From JALVIU01 sp964462295 (lineage in GTDB: Bacteria; Atribacterota; JALVIU01): DNA of 43,463 bases. Below are positions 1 through 8,372 of this stretch, piece after piece. Location of the stretch: positions 1 through 43,463 of the forward strand of contig CAYWXH010000009.1 of the NCBI GenBank assembly GCA_964462295.1, read 5' to 3'. The notes below the pieces were generated by a model. The model ran no database searches and was not told the origin of the DNA. It was given only the letters and a program-made list of their open reading frames with translations. Each line of letters begins with the position of its first letter. Within the stretch, counting starts at the first letter, position 1. Made by a program: the position numbers and the translations under genes.

Positions 1-40
1 TTACATGGGGCTTAGTTCTTACGTATTTTTCTTTTGCCAT
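1..40 (-). CDS. tuf: Elongation factor Tu, N-terminal fragment cut by the window edge
   Basis: Only the first 13 codons are in the window, reading MAKEKYVRTKPHV on the minus strand, which is the typical EF-Tu N-terminus just before its GTP-binding loop. The ATG is at 40-38, with a strong Shine-Dalgarno (AGGAGGGA) about 6 nt upstream. EF-Tu delivers aminoacyl-tRNA to the ribosome. It is the last visible member of a tRNA-Thr/tRNA-Tyr/tRNA-Thr/tuf transcription unit, the same kind of tRNA-tufB arrangement known from other bacteria. The identification rests on a short but distinctive peptide plus this context; the rest of the gene lies outside. Confidence 0.88.
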   Translation of the reverse strand, partial: MAKEKYVRTKPHV

Positions 41-81
41 ATGTGATCCCTCCTACAATAATCTCAATACATAAAAAAATA

Positions 82-154
82 AGCCCACGACCGGGATTGA
101 ACCGGTGACCTTATCCTTACCAAGGATACGCTCTGCCGACTGAGCTACGCGGGC
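82..154 (-). tRNA. tRNA-Thr (anticodon GGU)
   Basis: The minus strand folds as a complete cloverleaf: acceptor stem GCCCGCG/CGTGGGC with one G-U pair, D arm with AGCTCAGTCGG, anticodon stem TATCC/GGATA around the loop TTGGTAA, and T arm with GGTTCAATCC. The anticodon GGT reads ACC/ACU threonine codons. The discriminator base is T and the 3' CCA is not encoded. It lies 41 nt upstream of tuf and just downstream of tRNA-Tyr. Confidence 0.95.
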
Positions 155-159
155 TTCTA

Positions 160-243
160 TGGGGAGGGAAGGATTCGAACCTTCGTAGGCGTTCAGCCAA
201 CGGATCTACAGTCCGCTCCCGTTGTCCACTTGGGTACCTCCCC
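160..243 (-). tRNA. tRNA-Tyr (anticodon GUA), long variable arm
   Basis: The minus strand gives acceptor stem GGGGAGG/CCTCCCC, anticodon stem CGGA/TCCG around the loop CTGTAGA (anticodon GTA), a long class II variable arm and a T arm with GGTTCGAATCC. At 84 nt with discriminator A and no encoded CCA it has the size of a bacterial tRNA-Tyr. It sits between the two tRNA-Thr genes, 5 nt before the GGU isoacceptor. Confidence 0.96.
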
Positions 244-261
244 GATTATATCCTCAAAACA

Positions 262-334
262 AGCCGGTGGACCGATTCGAACGGACGACCTGCTGATTAC
301 AAGTCAGCTGCTCTACCAACTGAGCTACACCGGC
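262..334 (-). tRNA. tRNA-Thr (anticodon UGU)
   Basis: The minus strand shows acceptor stem GCCGGTG/CACCGGC, D arm AGCTCAGTTGG, anticodon stem GCTGA/TCAGC around the loop CTTGTAA (anticodon TGT) and T arm GTTCGAATC. It is the first gene of the tRNA-tuf unit, with a clear promoter about 30 nt upstream. The second threonine isoacceptor, at 82-154, shares little sequence with it, so this is not a recent duplication. Confidence 0.95.
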
Positions 335-364
335 TTATGTGTCTCTACCTCGTTGAGCCACTCT

Positions 365-393
365 ATTATAACTTAACATCTAAATATAGTCAA
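365..393 (-). promoter_or_regulatory. Sigma-70-type promoter of the tRNA-Thr/Tyr/Thr-tuf operon
   Basis: On the minus strand TTGACT (393-388) and TATAAT (370-365) are separated by exactly 17 bp. Transcription would start near position 358, about 24 nt before tRNA-Thr(UGU). The -35 box overlaps the stop codon of the YbjN-like gene upstream, so the tRNA-tuf unit can be transcribed independently of that gene. Confidence 0.85.
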
Positions 394-800
394 GGGGTTT
401 CTATTAATTTTTTTACAATATTTGCACATTTTTCTATATTAAAGCTTACAACCTTAAGAGCTATTAAGAACTCTTCACTGTCTAATTCTTTTATTTGTGT
501 TACATATTTCATATATATACTTCTGCCATTTATAGCAAAAGATACAAAGGCAGATTTCATATTATAACTTAATAATGTATATAGTTGTTCACTTGTATAA
601 TCTTCGGGGAATTCTCCCAACTTTACAAAAAAGGAAAGAAGTCGGTCATCTATGATTTCTACAACAGACATAAATATAATGTGGTTTTTTTCTCTAAAAA
701 GCCAACCTAAAAGTTCAGGGTCATATACATAGTCAATTCCTAACTTTCCAAAGAGAGATTCAACTTCAATTTTTAGATTGATATCTATCTTATCTTTCAA
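390..800 (-). CDS. Hypothetical protein, possibly YbjN-like
   Basis: A 136-residue soluble protein with no signal peptide or membrane segment. It alternates predicted helices and strands and contains a stretch (about residues 80-110) in which FVSFAINGRSIY is followed by a conserved-looking helix starting ELDSEEF. That pattern recalls YbjN/type III chaperone-like folds, but I cannot confirm the family. The start is a TTG at 800-798, preceded by GGAGAT at 6 nt spacing. It follows the DUF6873-like gene by 25 nt on the same strand and probably shares its transcript from the tRNA-Val promoter. The function is unknown. Confidence 0.6.
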   Translation of the reverse strand: MKDKIDINLKIEVESLFGKLGIDYVYDPELLGWLFREKNHIIFMSVVEIIDDRLLSFFVKLGEFPEDYTSEQLYTLLSYNMKSAFVSFAINGRSIYMKYVTQIKELDSEEFLIALKVVSFNIEKCANIVKKLIETP

Positions 801-825
801 GAGATGATCTCCAAATTATCAAAAT

Positions 826-1551
826 TCAGATGAAAAGAATTGAGCCTATATCCTTAGGCCTTTTTCCTGGTGCAAGACTCTTTATTTTTATACGGTATCT
901 TTTTAGATAGTTTTCTAATTCCCTTTTATAAGGATATAAATCTATATCTCCATTTACATAAAATACATTATTATCTATACCGGAACCGCCAGCTAAAAAA
1001 CCATAATTATAGCCATCAATATCTACAAAGCCAGGTTGTAAAAATTTAACATTTATCCCTATACTATGGAGTTTTTTAAATATTCCTAGATCTTCAGTAA
1101 TGACAGTATTTGCATCTATTGGAATAGTCGTACACCTTACATATCCTTGATTTACATGGACAAGAGAAAATCCATATCTTTTTCCCATATCTATTAAGAC
1201 ATTATCAAGATATTTTAAGTTTCCTACTAGATATTTACCCACTATTATGGCATTATAGAATACTTCATTAGGATATCCTTCTCTAATAAAACTCTTTCCA
1301 ATTACGATATCTTTACTACTTTTTAAAAACAAAACAAGTTGTCTTAGTGTAAAATGAGAAAGATTTGGAGCTAATACAACCTTTCTATAGAAGGGAAAAA
1401 CTTGCAAGTCAGCGTGAGAAGCTATATAGCTTCTATTTCCATAAAAAGGTTTAACAAGTATAACTTTATATCCACTCTCTAAGAGACTCTCTATGCTCTC
1501 TCTGTAAGCCCTATAATTTATAATAGCTATCTTTTTCAATTTTGTATACAT
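826..1551 (-). CDS. DUF6873-like (guanidino-modifying-enzyme fold) protein
   Basis: About 241 residues. Motifs that recall the uncharacterised clostridial DUF6873 / GME-fold proteins are ASHADLQVF near residue 45, YPNEVFYNA near 93, HVNQGYVRCTT near 130, NTVITEDLGI near 148 and a glycine-rich FLAGGSG near 185. GME-fold enzymes act on guanidino compounds, but the substrate here is unknown and the catalytic set cannot be verified. The open frame continues upstream through tRNA-Val and would add LDAQEVTGSSPVSP, a well-known artefact of translating a tRNA gene. The real start is therefore the ATG at 1551-1549, 8 nt after the tRNA. No Shine-Dalgarno is visible in that gap. Confidence 0.72.
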   Translation of the reverse strand: MYTKLKKIAIINYRAYRESIESLLESGYKVILVKPFYGNRSYIASHADLQVFPFYRKVVLAPNLSHFTLRQLVLFLKSSKDIVIGKSFIREGYPNEVFYNAIIVGKYLVGNLKYLDNVLIDMGKRYGFSLVHVNQGYVRCTTIPIDANTVITEDLGIFKKLHSIGINVKFLQPGFVDIDGYNYGFLAGGSGIDNNVFYVNGDIDLYPYKRELENYLKRYRIKIKSLAPGKRPKDIGSILFI

Positions 1552-1559
1552 AGAAAAAG

Positions 1560-1631
1560 TGGGCGATACAGGACTTGAACCTGTGACCTCTTGCGCGTCA
1601 AGCAAGCGTTCTCCCTCTGAACTAATCGCCC
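1560..1631 (-). tRNA. tRNA-Val (anticodon GAC)
   Basis: The minus strand shows acceptor stem GGGCGAT/ATCGCCC, anticodon stem CTTGC/GCAAG around the loop TTGACGC (anticodon GAC) and T arm AGGTTCAAGTCCT. It is 72 nt long with discriminator A and no encoded CCA. A consensus promoter lies immediately upstream, and a protein gene starts 8 nt after the 3' end. Confidence 0.95.
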
Positions 1632-1640
1632 ACTGCTTAT

Positions 1641-1669
1641 ATTTTAATGCTTTATACTCTATATGTCAA
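1641..1669 (-). promoter_or_regulatory. Sigma-70-type promoter of tRNA-Val and downstream genes
   Basis: The minus strand has TTGACA (1669-1664), a 17-bp spacer and TAAAAT (1646-1641). The expected start is about 3 nt before the mature tRNA-Val 5' end at 1631, so the leader is very short. The DUF6873-like and YbjN-like genes have no promoter of their own that I can see and are probably read from here. Confidence 0.85.
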
Positions 1670-1672
1670 CCC

Positions 1673-2626
1673 CTATATCCAATTTTCTCTTATCACTCTA
1701 AGGAAATTTCCCCCTGCTATTTTCTTAATGTCTTCCTCTTTATATCCCCTCTTTTCAAGCTCTTCAAAGATTAATGGGAACCTAGATGCATCATAAATCT
1801 CTTTCGGCCATGAAGGTATCCCATCAAAATCAGATCCCATCCCTACATGGTTAGGACCTACAAGTTCTACTATGTAGTCTATATGTTTTACTATATCTTC
1901 AAGAGTTGCTTTTCCTTTAGGATTTAAAAATTCAGAATAAAAATTAATCCCCATTACCCCATTTTTTTCTGCAAGTGCCTTTATTTGAAGGTCTGTAAGA
2001 TTTCTTGGATGATTACAAAGTGCGTACGCATTAGAATGGGATGCAATGATAGGTTTTTCTGAGATCTCGATTACATCCCAGAACCCAGGGGGAGTAATAT
2101 GTGATACATCTACTATCATACCCAATTTGTTCATTCTCTTTACCACTTTTTTCCCAAATTTAGAAAGTCCACCTGCCTCTCCCCATTCTCCTGCACCATT
2201 TGCAATCATATTTCTTTCATTCCAAGTAAGGCCCATAGCCCTTACTCCCATTCTATAGAAAAAGTCTAATAATTCAAGTGTTGTCTCAATGGGTTCTCCT
2301 CCTTCTATACTTAAAAGGGCACCTACTTTATTGTTTTTCTCTATTTTTTCAAGATCACTCAAATTTTTTATAAGCACTAGATCTTCTCTATTCTTCTCTA
2401 ACTCTTTATAGAATTTCTCTAGTAATAATATAGCTTGCTTTAAAGCCCTTTCAGGCTTATATTTGGATTCTACAAATATAGCAAAAAATTGAAGTTTTAC
2501 ATTTCCCTCTTTTAATCGAGGAATATCTACATGTCCAAGGGATAATCTCTTACCCAACTCTATATTATCCTTTATACATCTTAGTAATACATCCGTATGT
2601 GCATCTACAGTAAAATATTTCTTCAT
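1673..2626 (-). CDS. Membrane dipeptidase homologue (peptidase family M19)
   Basis: A 317-residue binuclear zinc hydrolase of the renal dipeptidase family, which cleaves dipeptides including D-amino-acid-containing ones. Visible metal-ligand motifs are VDAHTD (His10, Asp12), SIEGG (Glu108), DVSH (His176) and ASHSN (His197), plus the GMGSDFDG segment near the C-terminus. There is no signal peptide or lipobox, so it should be cytoplasmic, as in many bacterial homologues. The ATG is preceded by GGAGGATTAATT, a good ribosome site. It is divergent from the RpiR-type regulator. A possible -10 (TATAAT at 2671-2666) lacks a good -35. A link to peptidoglycan-fragment recycling is inference from this pairing. 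Confidence 0.88.
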   Translation of the reverse strand: MKKYFTVDAHTDVLLRCIKDNIELGKRLSLGHVDIPRLKEGNVKLQFFAIFVESKYKPERALKQAILLLEKFYKELEKNREDLVLIKNLSDLEKIEKNNKVGALLSIEGGEPIETTLELLDFFYRMGVRAMGLTWNERNMIANGAGEWGEAGGLSKFGKKVVKRMNKLGMIVDVSHITPPGFWDVIEISEKPIIASHSNAYALCNHPRNLTDLQIKALAEKNGVMGINFYSEFLNPKGKATLEDIVKHIDYIVELVGPNHVGMGSDFDGIPSWPKEIYDASRFPLIFEELEKRGYKEEDIKKIAGGNFLRVIRENWI

Positions 2627-2764
2627 AATTAATCCTCCATTTTAATGAATTTTTAATTTTTATATATTATACTACACTTAGCTTAATACGTTAGTATCAT
2701 TTCTCATAAAAAGAGTATGAAAAAATTAAATTTCAAAAAAATAAAAAAAATATTTAAATAAAAC

Positions 2765-2793
2765 TTGACAATATTAGAAAATTAAGTTAGAAT
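2765..2793 (+). promoter_or_regulatory. Sigma-70-type promoter of the RpiR-family gene
   Basis: TTGACA (2765-2770), a 17-bp spacer and TAGAAT (2788-2793) precede the regulator ATG by about 50 nt. The remainder of the 2627-2842 intergenic region is AT-rich, and I see no clear operator palindrome in it. Confidence 0.82.
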
Positions 2794-2842
2794 TTCATCA
2801 GTAAATCAATAAAAATTTTTACTTAAAGAAGGTGAGGTAAGG

Positions 2843-3700
2843 ATGAACTATCAAAGTACTATTTTATTAAAATTAAATGGAATAATGAATAGCTTGACCC
2901 CAAGAGAGAAAAAGGTGGCAGAGTACATACTAAAAAGGCCTGAAGATGTAATTCATTTCTCTATTACAGAATTTGCAGAAAATGCGGGCATAAGTGAAAG
3001 CACTATTTACAGACTTGTCAGAAGACTAAAATTTACAGGGTATCAGGAATTCAAGATTGAACTTGCAAAAGAACTTGCATCCCCTCTTATTAATGTAAAC
3101 GAAGAGATAGGACCTGAGGATTCCCCTAAAGAAATCGCTACAAAAGTAATTAATTCAAACATCGAATCCCTAAATAATACCCTTCAAATATTGAATCCAG
3201 AAGAATTAGAAAAAGTAACTGATGCTATAATGAAGGCAAGAAGGATTGTAGCATTAGGAGTAGGTAGCTCTGGCGTAATAGCTCAAGAAGCAGCTAATAA
3301 GTTTATAAGATTAGGACTTACTGCATCTGCATATAATGATACACACATGCAAATAATTGTTTGTTCTCTTTTAGATGAAAAGGATGTTGTAATAGGTATA
3401 TCCCATAGCGGAAATCTAAAAGATATTATAAGAGCACTTGAAGTCGCCAAAGAAACGGGAGCTACTACTATATGTATAACAAATAATATAAATTCCCCTA
3501 TTACTAAAGTTTCTAAGTATAAACTATATACTGCGGTTCCTCAGGAACTATCATATGGGGATGTTTTATCATCCAGAATTGCAGAACTTACAATTATTGA
3601 TATCCTTTACTCTATTATTGCAATTAAAAATTTAGAAGAAAGCAAAGAAAAGGTAAAAAGAATAGAAGAGGCATTAGAAGAAGAAAAACTACAACAGTAA
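2843..3700 (+). CDS. RpiR/MurR-family transcriptional regulator (HTH + SIS)
   Basis: A 285-residue regulator. The N-terminal HTH_6 domain (about residues 1-77) contains LTPREKKVAEYIL and the recognition helix ISESTIYRLVRRL. The SIS sugar-phosphate isomerase domain (about 125-260) carries ALGVGSSG and ISHSGNLKDII, which bind the phosphosugar effector in this family. The strong Shine-Dalgarno AAGGTGAGGTAAGG precedes the ATG. It has its own promoter and terminator and is monocistronic. Proteins of this type control sugar, amino-sugar or MurNAc-phosphate catabolism. The effector cannot be told from sequence; the divergent dipeptidase makes a cell-wall link possible. Confidence 0.9.
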   Translation: MNYQSTILLKLNGIMNSLTPREKKVAEYILKRPEDVIHFSITEFAENAGISESTIYRLVRRLKFTGYQEFKIELAKELASPLINVNEEIGPEDSPKEIATKVINSNIESLNNTLQILNPEELEKVTDAIMKARRIVALGVGSSGVIAQEAANKFIRLGLTASAYNDTHMQIIVCSLLDEKDVVIGISHSGNLKDIIRALEVAKETGATTICITNNINSPITKVSKYKLYTAVPQELSYGDVLSSRIAELTIIDILYSIIAIKNLEESKEKVKRIEEALEEEKLQQ

Positions 3701-3726
3701 AAAAGGAGGGAGCCCCCTCCTTTTTT
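3699..3726. terminator. Bidirectional intrinsic terminator
   Basis: GGAGGG (3705-3710) and CCCTCC (3715-3720) form a stem with loop AGCC, flanked by six A on the left and six T on the right. It therefore works as a rho-independent terminator in both directions. It separates the converging RpiR-family and alpha-2-macroglobulin genes. Confidence 0.9.
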
Positions 3727-6700
3727 ACTTTATTATTACCACATCCTTTTCTCCAAAACCTACTATATGAGGATCATACATAAGTGTAAGTCTTGGAGGA
3801 AGCACATAAAACTTTCCTTTTGCACGGGCTCGTGCCATATATTTAAAGTGTATTTCCCCACGAGGAATATAATCTATAAAAAATACTACTTTATCTTTTC
3901 TGTATTCTTTAAAAATATACCAAAAAGAGTCATTCTCATCTTCATTTTCATCTACAAATTTGTAATTCCAATCATCTTTTAAATATTCAAACCCAGAAGG
4001 GCGAGGTACCTCTACAATAACATTGTAAAGGTCTCTATCTGTCTTCACACTAATATCTGAAACAGTTATATCATTTAGATCAAAGGCTTCTTTTACATTC
4101 TCTTTAGTAAATACATACTCCTCATCAATAAGATGTGGTATGGCCTTGTAATAATGTATACTTATTTTTGGTCCTAAGGTAGAAGGTGCTTTCCTTTTCC
4201 AGTAATCCATATATATTCTATAATAGAAGATGTCACCTTTTTTCTTGTCTATCCGTATTTTCTCTCCATTTAATATGCTTTGTATAGGAATGAGTAAAGA
4301 TAAGGTATCAGGTTTATCACCTTCATAAGTTCCTATTTTCTTTTTCCCTACATATACATCAAATGCCCATTTTCCCGAGGTTTTTTCTTCTTTCTTTAAA
4401 TACCTTGCAAGATAAAGTAAGGATATAGCAGTAGATTTAGTATTTATCCATCCATCCCCCATTTTAAAACTTAAAATATAGTTTGCAATCTTATTCAATA
4501 AATCATTCGAAGAGGAGGCAGAAGATAGAGCAATACCTCCCCATGCAGTAGCCTCTATATCTGTTATATAATAGTAACCTTTAAAGTATCCATCCCAATA
4601 TGCAAAATTATCTTTTTCGTGCATCCTCTTCTTTAATTCGTAAGTAGCCTGATTAAGTAGTTCTCCATAATCAAGATTAGATAAGGCAAGTACCATATAA
4701 GAAAAGGCTATTGAAGAAGTGCCAGGATTAGATATCATATCTTCAAATACATCTTTTGCCAATTTTTTTATAGACATCTTCCTCTGGGAAGAGGTATTTT
4801 CCCAAAGGCTAAGTGCATATAATGCAAAGGATTTTTCTATTTCATTTAAGTTTTTAAGATTCTCTTCTTGGGTGATATTGTCAAATAGATATCTAAACCC
4901 CCTTACTAAAGCATTATCGGAAACAAGATAATCATTTTTCTTCAAAAGTGAAAGACCAAACAGAACATAGGCAGTCTGAGTTATAGAGCTATCGTCAAAT
5001 TCCCACCATCCCCAGCCACCATCATCATGTTGATATCTATATAATCTTCTTATACCTTTCACTATCATTTTATTAATATCTTCTAACCCTTTAGGACTTA
5101 TATTGTAAATATTGAGTAATTTTTCCACGGCAATATCAGGTAGCAATCTACTCATAGTTTGTTCTGTGCATCCGTAAGGATATCCTATAAGATATTTAAA
5201 AGATGGAATCAAAGTTGCTATCACAGATGTATCAATCTCTAATCTTGAGGTAATAGTATTAGGGATTAGATCTTTAGGGATTTTTAGGGAAAATTCTGTT
5301 TTATTATCTTTTAATACATTAGAATCTATACTTTTTACATGATATCCATAAGGGAATATAGTAAAACTCCTCTCAAGGGCATCATAAATTTTACCACTAT
5401 CTCTTACATCTATTCTTACAATACCTTTTCCATGTGAATTTAATTTTGTTTTAAATGATGCAACTTTCTCCCTGCCAGATGGTATTTGTACCTCTTTATA
5501 AGGGGAGTCAGATTCTAGTTTAATATTTTGAGAGGTCTTAATTTTTATGTCTAAATCTTTCTCTATGTCTGTGTAGTTATGTACTATACCAGATACAAAG
5601 ACTTCATCTCCTACTACTCCAAAAGGTGGAAAATCCATTCTAGAGAAAATATCTTTTTTTACATATACATTTCTTTTAGTCTGTCCTACTTTTGTATCTT
5701 TTGTGATAGCCTTAGCGGTTATTCTAAAACTTGTAAGAGAATCAGGAAACACCACTTTCACCTTTGCAATACCATTTTCATCTGTAACTATGGTAGGGTT
5801 AAAATACATTGTATCAGGGAAAAACCTTCTCACATGTGGTGCAATACCAGCCTCTCCCCTTCCCATAGGCTCTTCAGCTTTAAAATCTGCAAGTGGATGC
5901 TCATCTTTCTTTTTTGCATCGATTATTGCCTCATTAAATGCACTTCCGTAGAAATTAAAATAATAAGATATCCTTGTGGATACATCATAGTAATTACTTG
6001 CAAATGTATAAAAATAATCAAACAATGTGTCTTCATAATCGGAGGCTAATGCATATATAGATTCATCCACTATACCTAAAGACACTTGGGCTTTTACGCC
6101 TTTTCCTTGAGAATCCTTAACTTTCACAAGGATTAAACCTTCCTCTCCAGGTTTATAAACCTTTTTATCAGGAATAATATCTACAGATAATTTATACTTC
6201 GTATTTTCTACTTTGAGAGATTCATATCCCTCATAGTATGAACCTTTGCTAAAGAATAGAAATTTCACCTTTAAATCTCCAATATAAGATTTAAACAAAG
6301 GTATATCTAAATTTATTACATTTCCTTGTGCCTTTAAAATTTTATACTCATATATATCCTTTCCTTCTAAGGTATAAAGTGCCGTTACATTCTTTCTGGG
6401 AAGGATAACTACAATATGTGCTACATCCCCCTGTTTATATGATTTTTTATCTGTTATAAATTTTATATCTTCAGTATAATAATTTACAATACCTCCTGAG
6501 ACCCAAATATATGTATATGCCTTTATAAGATTTCTATTTTTATCTCTTGCTTGAGCCTCTATTTCGTAAGAACCTGTGGTTTTAGGTGTAAAAATATACT
6601 CATAATTTCCTTCTATTGTCTCTATTTCTGTAACCTTTTCTATCTTTTTTATTCTTGAATTATCCTTCCATAAAATATGTTTTACTATTAAAGTAACTTT

Positions 6701-8356
6701 CGTATCCACTGGTTTCTTATCTATATCAAAGGCCTTTATGTCTACTCTAACTTTACCATTTTTGGAGTAGAGATATTGATTGGTTTCTATATCTAACAGA
6801 AAATCTGTAGCCCTATATTCAACACTATAATTTGTGGTTACAAGCTTATTTTTCCAATCTTTGGCGTAGAAATTTATATATATAGTACTATTAGGAAGGT
6901 CTTGAAGTTCTTTTGGTGTTATAACAAGATGAAATTTTCCATTAGTATCAAAATGTCCACTACCCTCTTTTAAAAATATCTCATTATCTTCGTTATAGTA
7001 TGTCTCAGAGATAGGGTATGCAAAGATTTGATATTCTATCTTACCATCACGAAGAGGCTCCCCAAAATAATAATTAGCCCCCACTTCTACATCGATATTA
7101 TCACCCTTTTTATAAATCTTTTTGGAAGAAGAAGTCTTTAGCTCAAAATCCGGCTTTTCATAATCTTCCACTTGAAAATAAGCTGTATCTCTATTATCTT
7201 TATATTCAACAGATATAGTGTAGTAACCCAATGCTGCATCTTCTGAAAGCTCTATCTTATCTGATATAGTACCAAATTCATCTATTGTCTCTTCTTTTTC
7301 CAAAATAAGATTATAATCTGGATCTCTTAAAGAAACTTTTACCTTTTCTCCCACTGGTGGGAGGGAATATGTATATATATTATTTTGTCTTAAAATAGTT
7401 TTAAAATATACAATATGTCCAGGTTTATATATGGGCCGATCGGTATATGTATATATTTCAAAATTTGCATTTTCAGAGTAAAGATATGGTGCATTAGATA
7501 TTGTAATCTCTTTGCCATAAGCGGCAATAACATATATATCTTTCATAGAAAAATCTATATGCTTTAAGAAATATATTCCATCCTTTCCAGTCTTTCCCTT
7601 TGCAAGTATCTTATCTCTTCTTACTATGTAAATATCCCCTCCCTCCAATGGAGTAGAGGTATACTTATTCTCTAAAAATACAAGAAATTTACCCGTGGTA
7701 GCTGTAGCTTTTACAGCTATGCTTATTTTATTTACCATTACGAGGGTATATGCAACTTTTCCATTGTAAGATGCTTCTACAAGATAGGTACCTACATCTT
7801 TTATAGGGAGTAAAATTCTTCGATAGGACCACCAATTCTTATCCTTGGGTTTTGGAACATATTCCCGAAAAAAATATAAAACCTCTTCATCTCGTAAAAA
7901 CTTATTTACCCGGATATTTAAGGGTGGTTCTGGGACAGAAAACTCCTTGAATTCTTTTATGCCAAAAAGTTCTTTGATTTTCACCCTCTCATCATAGGGG
8001 ATCATACGTCTAAGACCGATTCTTATACTGTACTGAAGATTATTTAACCTCTCCCAAAGGTCATTTAATATCTGCTCCTTAAGGTCTAATCTATAGGAAA
8101 ACTTGTAGCTTCTAAGGTTCTGCTTATATTTAGAATTTATAATAAATTTTAAAGGCTCTTTTAATTTATAGATCTTTATATCTACATATCTTACCCCTTT
8201 ACTGCTTAGGTTTATATAGATTTCTTTATCTTTTGGTCCAAATATACGGGGGGTAGAGATACTAAATTTGAAGTCCCAGGAGGCAAAAGAAGGCATAGAG
8301 TATACAAGAAAAACCAAAATGGTGAGTAAAAAAAAGACCTTTAAAATTCCTTTCAT
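3725..8356 (-). CDS. Secreted alpha-2-macroglobulin family protein with thioester
   Basis: A 1,543-residue bacterial alpha-2-macroglobulin of YfaS-like size. Residues 1-26 are a signal peptide (charged start, hydrophobic core, cleavage near SFASW). About 40-900 form the macroglobulin beta-domain array, with segments such as YTDRPIYKPGHIV near residue 308. The thioester motif YGCTEQ has Cys1063 and Gln1066, followed by the alpha-helical thioester domain with DDGGWGWW, and the receptor-binding-like domain ends the chain. Such proteins trap proteases at the cell envelope. No lipobox Cys is visible after the signal peptide, so anchoring is unclear. It is coupled to the upstream DUF1175 gene by a 16-nt gap. 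Confidence 0.93.
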   Translation of the reverse strand: MKGILKVFFLLTILVFLVYSMPSFASWDFKFSISTPRIFGPKDKEIYINLSSKGVRYVDIKIYKLKEPLKFIINSKYKQNLRSYKFSYRLDLKEQILNDLWERLNNLQYSIRIGLRRMIPYDERVKIKELFGIKEFKEFSVPEPPLNIRVNKFLRDEEVLYFFREYVPKPKDKNWWSYRRILLPIKDVGTYLVEASYNGKVAYTLVMVNKISIAVKATATTGKFLVFLENKYTSTPLEGGDIYIVRRDKILAKGKTGKDGIYFLKHIDFSMKDIYVIAAYGKEITISNAPYLYSENANFEIYTYTDRPIYKPGHIVYFKTILRQNNIYTYSLPPVGEKVKVSLRDPDYNLILEKEETIDEFGTISDKIELSEDAALGYYTISVEYKDNRDTAYFQVEDYEKPDFELKTSSSKKIYKKGDNIDVEVGANYYFGEPLRDGKIEYQIFAYPISETYYNEDNEIFLKEGSGHFDTNGKFHLVITPKELQDLPNSTIYINFYAKDWKNKLVTTNYSVEYRATDFLLDIETNQYLYSKNGKVRVDIKAFDIDKKPVDTKVTLIVKHILWKDNSRIKKIEKVTEIETIEGNYEYIFTPKTTGSYEIEAQARDKNRNLIKAYTYIWVSGGIVNYYTEDIKFITDKKSYKQGDVAHIVVILPRKNVTALYTLEGKDIYEYKILKAQGNVINLDIPLFKSYIGDLKVKFLFFSKGSYYEGYESLKVENTKYKLSVDIIPDKKVYKPGEEGLILVKVKDSQGKGVKAQVSLGIVDESIYALASDYEDTLFDYFYTFASNYYDVSTRISYYFNFYGSAFNEAIIDAKKKDEHPLADFKAEEPMGRGEAGIAPHVRRFFPDTMYFNPTIVTDENGIAKVKVVFPDSLTSFRITAKAITKDTKVGQTKRNVYVKKDIFSRMDFPPFGVVGDEVFVSGIVHNYTDIEKDLDIKIKTSQNIKLESDSPYKEVQIPSGREKVASFKTKLNSHGKGIVRIDVRDSGKIYDALERSFTIFPYGYHVKSIDSNVLKDNKTEFSLKIPKDLIPNTITSRLEIDTSVIATLIPSFKYLIGYPYGCTEQTMSRLLPDIAVEKLLNIYNISPKGLEDINKMIVKGIRRLYRYQHDDGGWGWWEFDDSSITQTAYVLFGLSLLKKNDYLVSDNALVRGFRYLFDNITQEENLKNLNEIEKSFALYALSLWENTSSQRKMSIKKLAKDVFEDMISNPGTSSIAFSYMVLALSNLDYGELLNQATYELKKRMHEKDNFAYWDGYFKGYYYITDIEATAWGGIALSSASSSNDLLNKIANYILSFKMGDGWINTKSTAISLLYLARYLKKEEKTSGKWAFDVYVGKKKIGTYEGDKPDTLSLLIPIQSILNGEKIRIDKKKGDIFYYRIYMDYWKRKAPSTLGPKISIHYYKAIPHLIDEEYVFTKENVKEAFDLNDITVSDISVKTDRDLYNVIVEVPRPSGFEYLKDDWNYKFVDENEDENDSFWYIFKEYRKDKVVFFIDYIPRGEIHFKYMARARAKGKFYVLPPRLTLMYDPHIVGFGEKDVVIIK

Positions 8357-8372
8357 TTTATATCATCTCCTT

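Noticed and set aside
1552..1605. N-terminal extension of the DUF6873-like protein (LDAQEVTGSSPVSP).
   Set aside because: This stretch is the translated tRNA-Val gene, a common annotation artefact; the coding start was moved to 1551.
2627..2842. A possible small RNA or riboswitch in the 216-bp dipeptidase/RpiR-family gap.
   Set aside because: The region is mostly A/T with promoter boxes; I found no stable stem or conserved aptamer-like sequence.
3699..3726. Possible CRISPR-like or transposon-end repeats among the GC-rich inverted repeats at 3699, 29566, 33091 and 43378.
   Set aside because: Each is a single hairpin next to a T-run at the end of a gene, i.e. an intrinsic terminator; the sequences differ and are not arrayed.
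5579..6049. A 156-codon plus-strand frame inside the alpha-2-macroglobulin gene.
   Set aside because: It is antisense to conserved coding sequence, with no ribosome site and a Cys/Ile/Tyr-rich composition typical of a shadow frame.
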